In this document: positions 60,149 through 64,000 of the stretch, one piece after another | Layout of the letters: each line of letters starts with the position of its first letter | How positions within the stretch are numbered: the stretch's first letter is position 1 | Assembly: GCF_023008165.1 (NCBI RefSeq) | Contig: NZ_JAKQZA010000002.1 | Span: 186,001-250,000, forward strand | Origin: Kordiimonas laminariae | GTDB taxonomy: Bacteria; Pseudomonadota; Alphaproteobacteria; Sphingomonadales; Kordiimonadaceae | Direction of reading: 5' to 3' | DNA length: 64,000 nt | The notes under the pieces: generated by a model | Told to the model about the DNA's origin: nothing | Databases searched by the model: none | What the model saw: the letters and a program-made list of their open reading frames with translations, nothing else | Program-made: the position numbers and the translations under genes

Positions 60149-61900
60149 ATGCTTACAGGGACAGGCACCAGCAAGCAGGAACAAAAACAGCAGGTACTAG
60201 ATCTTATCAAGGAAAGTCGCACGGCGCTGGCTACAGGGGATTTACAAAGAGGCCTTGCTAGCCTGTTAACGGCCTTTGAGGTAAAACCAGACGATGAAGT
60301 TGTACAGACAGTTTTGTTTGATCTACTTTCCTGTACCCAAGGTTATGTTTTACCCAAATCTACAACTGACAAACTCGCCTACATTGCTCTCCAGAACAAA
60401 CAGAATATTCAGGCTCTGGCCATGGTTCTCCGCAATCAACTTGCACAGGATCATAATGCTAAAGAACTTGCTTCACGGTTAGCTGCAACGCCATCTGCCG
60501 ACTTTTTCACTGAGGAAAATTTAAACCTGGTAGACGAAGTTTTCTCTGATTATCTGCTGCAGTTAGTAACCGCAAAAACAACATGTATATCAGAAACGCT
60601 CGAAGACCTGATTACTGGTCTAAGAAAACATGCACTTGCCTTATATTATAGTGAAAACTCGCAAAAGCAGAGCATTCTGGAAAGATTGCAGGGCCATCTT
60701 TCTATCGTGGCATGCCAATGCTTCAATACTGAATATGTATTTTCATTCGGGGACACTGAACTCGCTTTAATCTCAAGGCTTCTTGAAGATTGCACCACCC
60801 TCCATGAACAAGCTGGAAACATAGAGATTATTCTTCTTGCGTGCTATTCCCCAGTTCTCAGTACTCTTTTATCCTGGAATAGTTCCCATATTGAAAAATT
60901 AATAGCGGAAGCTAAATCTATTTCCAATTGGACCTTACTACTCTGGCAAACTATATATTCCGAACCTGTAAAAGAACAGGTTTCCATCCAATCGATACCT
61001 GTGCTCGATGAAGTAACTGATAAACATTCCATTGAAATTTCTGATCAATATAACAGCTTCCCATACCCGCGCTGGCAAACAACAAAAACCGTAACACCGG
61101 TAAGCCTTAAAGCTTTGATGACAGAACTCTACGGTAAAGAGGTGCCTTCAGATTTTCCTGCTGCAGACCTAAGTACCCTTTATGCAGGCTGCGGCACAGG
61201 TGAACAGGTACTTAAAACCGAGAGCATGATAACTTCTGAAAAAGCGTTAGCCGTAGACCTGAGCAAGGCAAGCCTAGCGTACGCTCAACGTGTAATAGGC
61301 GATCATAAGCTAACGAATGTACATTTCGCATGTGGAGATATTTTAAACACCCGTTCTTGGGATGTTTCCTTTGATTTAATCGTCTGCACTGGTGTGCTTC
61401 ATCATATGAAAGACCCACTTGCTGGCCTTGAAGCACTTAAATCCGCCAGCAAACCACATTCCGTCTTTCATCTAGCCCTATACAGCACCAGAGCTCGTGA
61501 GAATGTGAAAGAAATCCGAGAGTATATTAACGAACATAATATTCCCGGGAATCATGCTGGCATTCGTGCCATTCGGGAAATGATTAAAAACTTACCTGAA
61601 GATCACAAACTTAAATCACTTCAGGAAACAAGGGAGTTTTATTCCGTTAGCGGGCTTCATGATTATATTTTTAACGTACATGAAGTTACCTATACCCCAC
61701 TTGAACTAAAGTCTTTCCTAGATGCAGCAAATCTAAAGCTTCTCGGCATTGACGGTGAGAAATCTGGTGTCAGCAACCAATATCTTGCGCAGTACCCAGA
61801 TGACACGGCAATGAAAAACCTCAACAATTGGGAAGAATTTGAAAAACAAAACCCTGATTGTTTTTCTGGGATGATGCATTTTTGGGCCTGTCACACATGA
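60149..61900 (+). CDS. TPR-like protein with C-terminal SAM-dependent methyltransferase domain
   Basis: A 583-residue two-part protein. Residues 1 to about 295 are helical with TPR-like pairs (ALATGDLQRGLASLLTAFEV, DDEVVQTVLFDLL). A linker with NSFPYPRW, typical of a group of alphaproteobacterial TPR-methyltransferases, leads into a class I domain: YAGCGTGEQVLKTE (motif I), LAVDLSKASLAYA, and the post-motif VCTGVLHHMKDPLAGLEALKS. The start is the ATG at 60149 after AAGGGGTGGGAG; a GTG at 60137 lies inside that site. The target is unknown; related genes often sit in glycan or flagellin modification regions. Confidence 0.85.
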   Translation: MLTGTGTSKQEQKQQVLDLIKESRTALATGDLQRGLASLLTAFEVKPDDEVVQTVLFDLLSCTQGYVLPKSTTDKLAYIALQNKQNIQALAMVLRNQLAQDHNAKELASRLAATPSADFFTEENLNLVDEVFSDYLLQLVTAKTTCISETLEDLITGLRKHALALYYSENSQKQSILERLQGHLSIVACQCFNTEYVFSFGDTELALISRLLEDCTTLHEQAGNIEIILLACYSPVLSTLLSWNSSHIEKLIAEAKSISNWTLLLWQTIYSEPVKEQVSIQSIPVLDEVTDKHSIEISDQYNSFPYPRWQTTKTVTPVSLKALMTELYGKEVPSDFPAADLSTLYAGCGTGEQVLKTESMITSEKALAVDLSKASLAYAQRVIGDHKLTNVHFACGDILNTRSWDVSFDLIVCTGVLHHMKDPLAGLEALKSASKPHSVFHLALYSTRARENVKEIREYINEHNIPGNHAGIRAIREMIKNLPEDHKLKSLQETREFYSVSGLHDYIFNVHEVTYTPLELKSFLDAANLKLLGIDGEKSGVSNQYLAQYPDDTAMKNLNNWEEFEKQNPDCFSGMMHFWACHT

Positions 61901-61906
61901 CAGGCC
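61885..61906. other. Perfect nine-base hairpin over convergent stop codons
   Basis: GGCCTGTCA/TGACAGGCC around CACA. It includes the TGA stop of the methyltransferase gene and lies 12 bases from the mnmA stop. There is no T-run, so it is not a standard terminator, but it could act as a barrier between convergent transcripts. Confidence 0.45.
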
Positions 61907-61917
61907 TGAGAACTAAA

Positions 61918-63066
61918 CTATGCCGCCAAACGAGGATCAGCGCTTACAGTTTTTTCTATCCAACCACCACCTAACACACGGTCACCATGGTAGAATACAG
62001 CGGCCTGCCCTGGCGAAACCCCTGCCTCTGTTTCATTGAGTTGAATACGGGCTTTACCATCTTGTTCAAGGAACAACCGCGCAGGAACACCAGGCCGAGT
62101 AGATCTGATCTTAGCGATGACTTCCAAGCCCTCATCCGGAACGCTTTCCCCAATCCAGCTGACTTCTTTAACACCAATTTCCCTGGTAAGAAGAGCTTCT
62201 TTGGGGCCAACGATTACTTGTTTATCTAACGGATTAAGTTTCACTACATAGAGCGGCTCACTTACTCCACCAATACCAATACCTCGACGCTGTCCAATGG
62301 TATATTTAACAATACCATCATGCTGGCCAAGCACGTTCCCATCCAGATCTACAATATCACCTGGTTCCATAGCGCCCGGACGCAAACGCTCAATAACACT
62401 CACGTATTTCCCTTCAGGTACGAAGCAGATATCTTGGCTATCCGGTTTATCCGCAACAATAAGTCCAAAACGTTCGGCCTGTTTTCGTGTTTCATCCTTG
62501 TCCATATGCCCGAGAGGGAAACGAAGGAAATCAATCTGCTCTTGCGTCGTTGCAAACAAGAAGTAACTTTGATCTTTGCCGCTATCTACACCGCGCACAA
62601 GCTGTGCTTTTCCGTCTTCACCCAGTAAGCGCTGAACATAATGGCCAGTTGCCATACAGTCTGCTCCGAGATCACGGGCAGTATCCAACAAATCCTTGAA
62701 CTTTACGGTCTGATTACACTTCACACACGGGATTGGCGTTTCACCTTTAATATAGCTATCGGCGAAATCTTCCATCACCTGTTCTTTAAAGCGGCTTTCA
62801 TAATCTAATACATAATGCGGGATACCCAGCATTTCAGAAACTCTCCGGGCATCATGGATATCCTGACCGGCGCAACAACTTCCTTTTTTCTGAACCGCTA
62901 CACCGTGATCATAGAGCTGCAGTGTTATACCAACCACATCATAGCCTTCTTCTTTAAGAAGCGCCGCTGTTACACTGCTATCCACGCCGCCTGACATTGC
63001 CACTACTACCCGAGTGTCTGCCGGAGCTTTTTCAAAGCCCATACTATTAATCTGTGCGCTCGTCAT
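61918..63066 (-). CDS. mnmA: tRNA-specific 2-thiouridylase MnmA
   Basis: An ATP-dependent enzyme that thiolates U34 of tRNA-Glu, -Gln and -Lys. The PP-loop is [14 protein letters not shown]. The catalytic Cys lies in [16 protein letters not shown] and the persulfide Cys in [18 protein letters not shown] and the C-terminal beta-barrel ([30 protein letters not shown]) are complete. Full length at 382 residues from the ATG at 63066; starts at 63102 or 63042 are less likely. The gap 63067-63364 holds the sigma-54 promoter for the next gene. Confidence 0.95.
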   Translation of the reverse strand: MTSAQINSMGFEKAPADTRVVVAMSGGVDSSVTAALLKEEGYDVVGITLQLYDHGVAVQKKGSCCAGQDIHDARRVSEMLGIPHYVLDYESRFKEQVMEDFADSYIKGETPIPCVKCNQTVKFKDLLDTARDLGADCMATGHYVQRLLGEDGKAQLVRGVDSGKDQSYFLFATTQEQIDFLRFPLGHMDKDETRKQAERFGLIVADKPDSQDICFVPEGKYVSVIERLRPGAMEPGDIVDLDGNVLGQHDGIVKYTIGQRRGIGIGGVSEPLYVVKLNPLDKQVIVGPKEALLTREIGVKEVSWIGESVPDEGLEVIAKIRSTRPGVPARLFLEQDGKARIQLNETEAGVSPGQAAVFYHGDRVLGGGWIEKTVSADPRLAA

Positions 63067-63285
63067 CGTGTTACTCTTTATCAATACCAGTTTGGTCAGC
63101 ATTCAAGTTAGGCGCTGCATATAGGAATTATAGCGGAAAGAGGCAAGGGATTCCGAGCTTTTTTGAGCTTTCATCCAATTTTGCCGGGCAAAAAAGGGAA
63201 ATAGAGCGCTCAGCTTTCCTCAATACAACTAGATACAATTTGCGACTCACTGCAAAACCACCCTTTTTCACATAGCCGTAAAAAC

Positions 63286-63301
63286 TGGCCCGTCCCTTGC
63301 T
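63286..63301 (+). promoter_or_regulatory. Near-consensus sigma-54 (RpoN) promoter
   Basis: TGGCCCGTCCCTTGCT differs from the -24/-12 consensus TGGCACG-N4-TTGCW at one base (C for A). The invariant GG (63287-63288) and GC (63299-63300) have the required spacing. Transcription would start about 63312, some 50 bases before the ATG at 63365. It sits exactly where a promoter for the edge gene is needed. Confidence 0.7.
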
Positions 63302-63364
63302 TATATCTGAGCGAACATTAACCAGCACCGCCTTTGTTATCGGTGCAAAACTTTGGCAAACGAT

Positions 63365-64000
63365 ATGACTGCTATTGACCAGTTACTACAATCTTTCGGC
63401 TCATCGCCTGCTCAGGCGCTTGGCTCATTGTTAGGTACTAATCCTGCAGAAGGCACTGAAAGTACTGGCGAATTTGCAGCAGCTCTGCAAGCAATCAAAC
63501 CAAGTAACTTTACCGCACAGGTTTCTGATACAGCTACTGAAAACAGTACTATCTACTCTGTTACGGCCACTGACGGGGTAAGCTCTGTTGAAGAGATTAT
63601 TGCCCAGTATCAAGCAGATATCTCCACAGTGGATAGTCTTGATCCTTCTCAACCAACCGCAGGTAACAAACCTGCCCTTATCGTTGCAGAAGGTCGATCA
63701 AAAGAGTTTTTGGAAGGCATTCCTGGTCTCCAGCTAACAAAGCTCTCAACAGATCAACTTACAAAAATTATAGAAACTAATCAGGCTCTAGAGGGGCCAG
63801 TTGACACGGCTGATAATGAAGCAGGGCTATTTGTATTCACTGGCACACAAAATGGCATAGAAGAAACGCCTTTCCATTTTCTATCACTTTCGGAACTTGA
63901 AAGCTTACTATCAAGCCCAGCACCAGTAGAGAACGCACCAGAAGAAATCTCAGGCAGCCAAACAAGTACGACTGCAGAAACCGTAGCAGAAGAAACTGCC
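63365..64000 (+). CDS. N-terminal part of an acidic, Ser/Thr-rich protein, possibly flagellar hook-length control (FliK-like)
   Basis: An open frame of 212 codons running off the right edge. The protein is acidic and low in complexity, rich in Thr, Ser, Glu, Ala and Gln. It starts MTAIDQLLQSFGSS and later has GLQLTKLSTDQLTKIIET and LSLSELESLLSSPAP. No signal peptide or membrane segment is present. The composition fits the variable N-terminal half of FliK-type proteins. A sigma-54 promoter upstream, the usual control of flagellar hook genes in alphaproteobacteria, supports this. The conserved FliK C-terminal domain is outside the window, so the name is tentative. The ribosome site is poor. Confidence 0.55.
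   Translation, partial: MTAIDQLLQSFGSSPAQALGSLLGTNPAEGTESTGEFAAALQAIKPSNFTAQVSDTATENSTIYSVTATDGVSSVEEIIAQYQADISTVDSLDPSQPTAGNKPALIVAEGRSKEFLEGIPGLQLTKLSTDQLTKIIETNQALEGPVDTADNEAGLFVFTGTQNGIEETPFHFLSLSELESLLSSPAPVENAPEEISGSQTSTTAETVAEETA

Noticed and set aside
53311-61900. The two methyltransferases as a natural-product cluster with AraC/MAPEG genes
   Set aside because: Strands alternate, housekeeping tRNA and mnmA lie between or beside them, and there are no synthase or transporter genes to define a pathway.

Overview
The window is an ordinary-looking chromosomal segment of an alphaproteobacterium. The evidence is a mraZ-rsmH-ftsL-ftsI-murE-murF division/wall cluster, a type A RNase P RNA, an alphaproteobacterial-style elongator tRNA-Met, and a moderate A+T bias. 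A marine Kordiimonadales/Emcibacterales-like lineage would fit, but this is inference from gene content only. I see no insertion sequence, prophage, integrase or CRISPR array. About 61 protein genes are supported, two of them cut by the window edges (murF on the left, a possible fliK on the right).

Layout. 1-6.1 kb: the start of the dcw cluster on the minus strand, tightly coupled, with a set of TGGGA boxes upstream of mraZ. 6.1-9.1 kb: a large secreted zinc metalloprotease and rnpB. 9.2-14.7 kb: a small lipoprotein, then a TetR repressor divergent from an RND efflux pair, with two identical operators between them. 14.7-18.3 kb: a minus-strand run of an exported helical protein, a peptidoglycan amidase, an EamA exporter and a DjlA-like co-chaperone. 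18.4-20.7 kb: two tandem KAS III-like thiolase-fold enzymes, then a membrane diguanylate cyclase. 22.0-25.5 kb: a BlaI repressor with two classical operators, coupled to a BlaR1-like M56 peptidase whose C-terminal sensor region is an eight-copy 34-35-residue repeat. 25.5-32.9 kb: a dipeptidase, a RimB-RimK fusion, small unknown proteins, a Baeyer-Villiger-type monooxygenase and a VOC protein. 32.9-40 kb: a fused oxoprolinase/hydantoinase followed by a P450-GMC oxidoreductase-DUF423 run. 40-43.4 kb: a PepSY/response regulator/histidine kinase operon and a tandem universal stress protein. 43.4-56 kb: an amidohydrolase, a glycosyltransferase, an AmgK-like kinase, an enoyl-CoA hydratase with MarR, a xenobiotic acetyltransferase, a patatin, a dioxygenase, a TrmB-like methyltransferase, membrane proteins, MAPEG and AraC. 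56-64 kb: a serine beta-lactamase-like hydrolase, tRNA-Met, an OsmC protein, TetR divergent from alkane monooxygenase AlkB, a TPR-methyltransferase, mnmA, and the start of an acidic protein behind a near-consensus sigma-54 promoter.

Working together. AlkB, the P450/GMC pair, the BVMO-like enzyme and the enoyl-CoA hydratase, each near a small regulator, suggest an organism that oxidises hydrocarbons or other hydrophobic substrates. The RND pump, MAPEG protein, acetyltransferase, and the BlaI/M56 and amidase genes point to xenobiotic and cell-wall stress handling. The least explained parts are the repeat-bearing M56 sensor, the bipartite MraZ-box region, and a 271-base gap at 49.3-49.6 kb that ends in a strong terminator. 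No search or folding program was run. All family calls come from motifs read in the translations.
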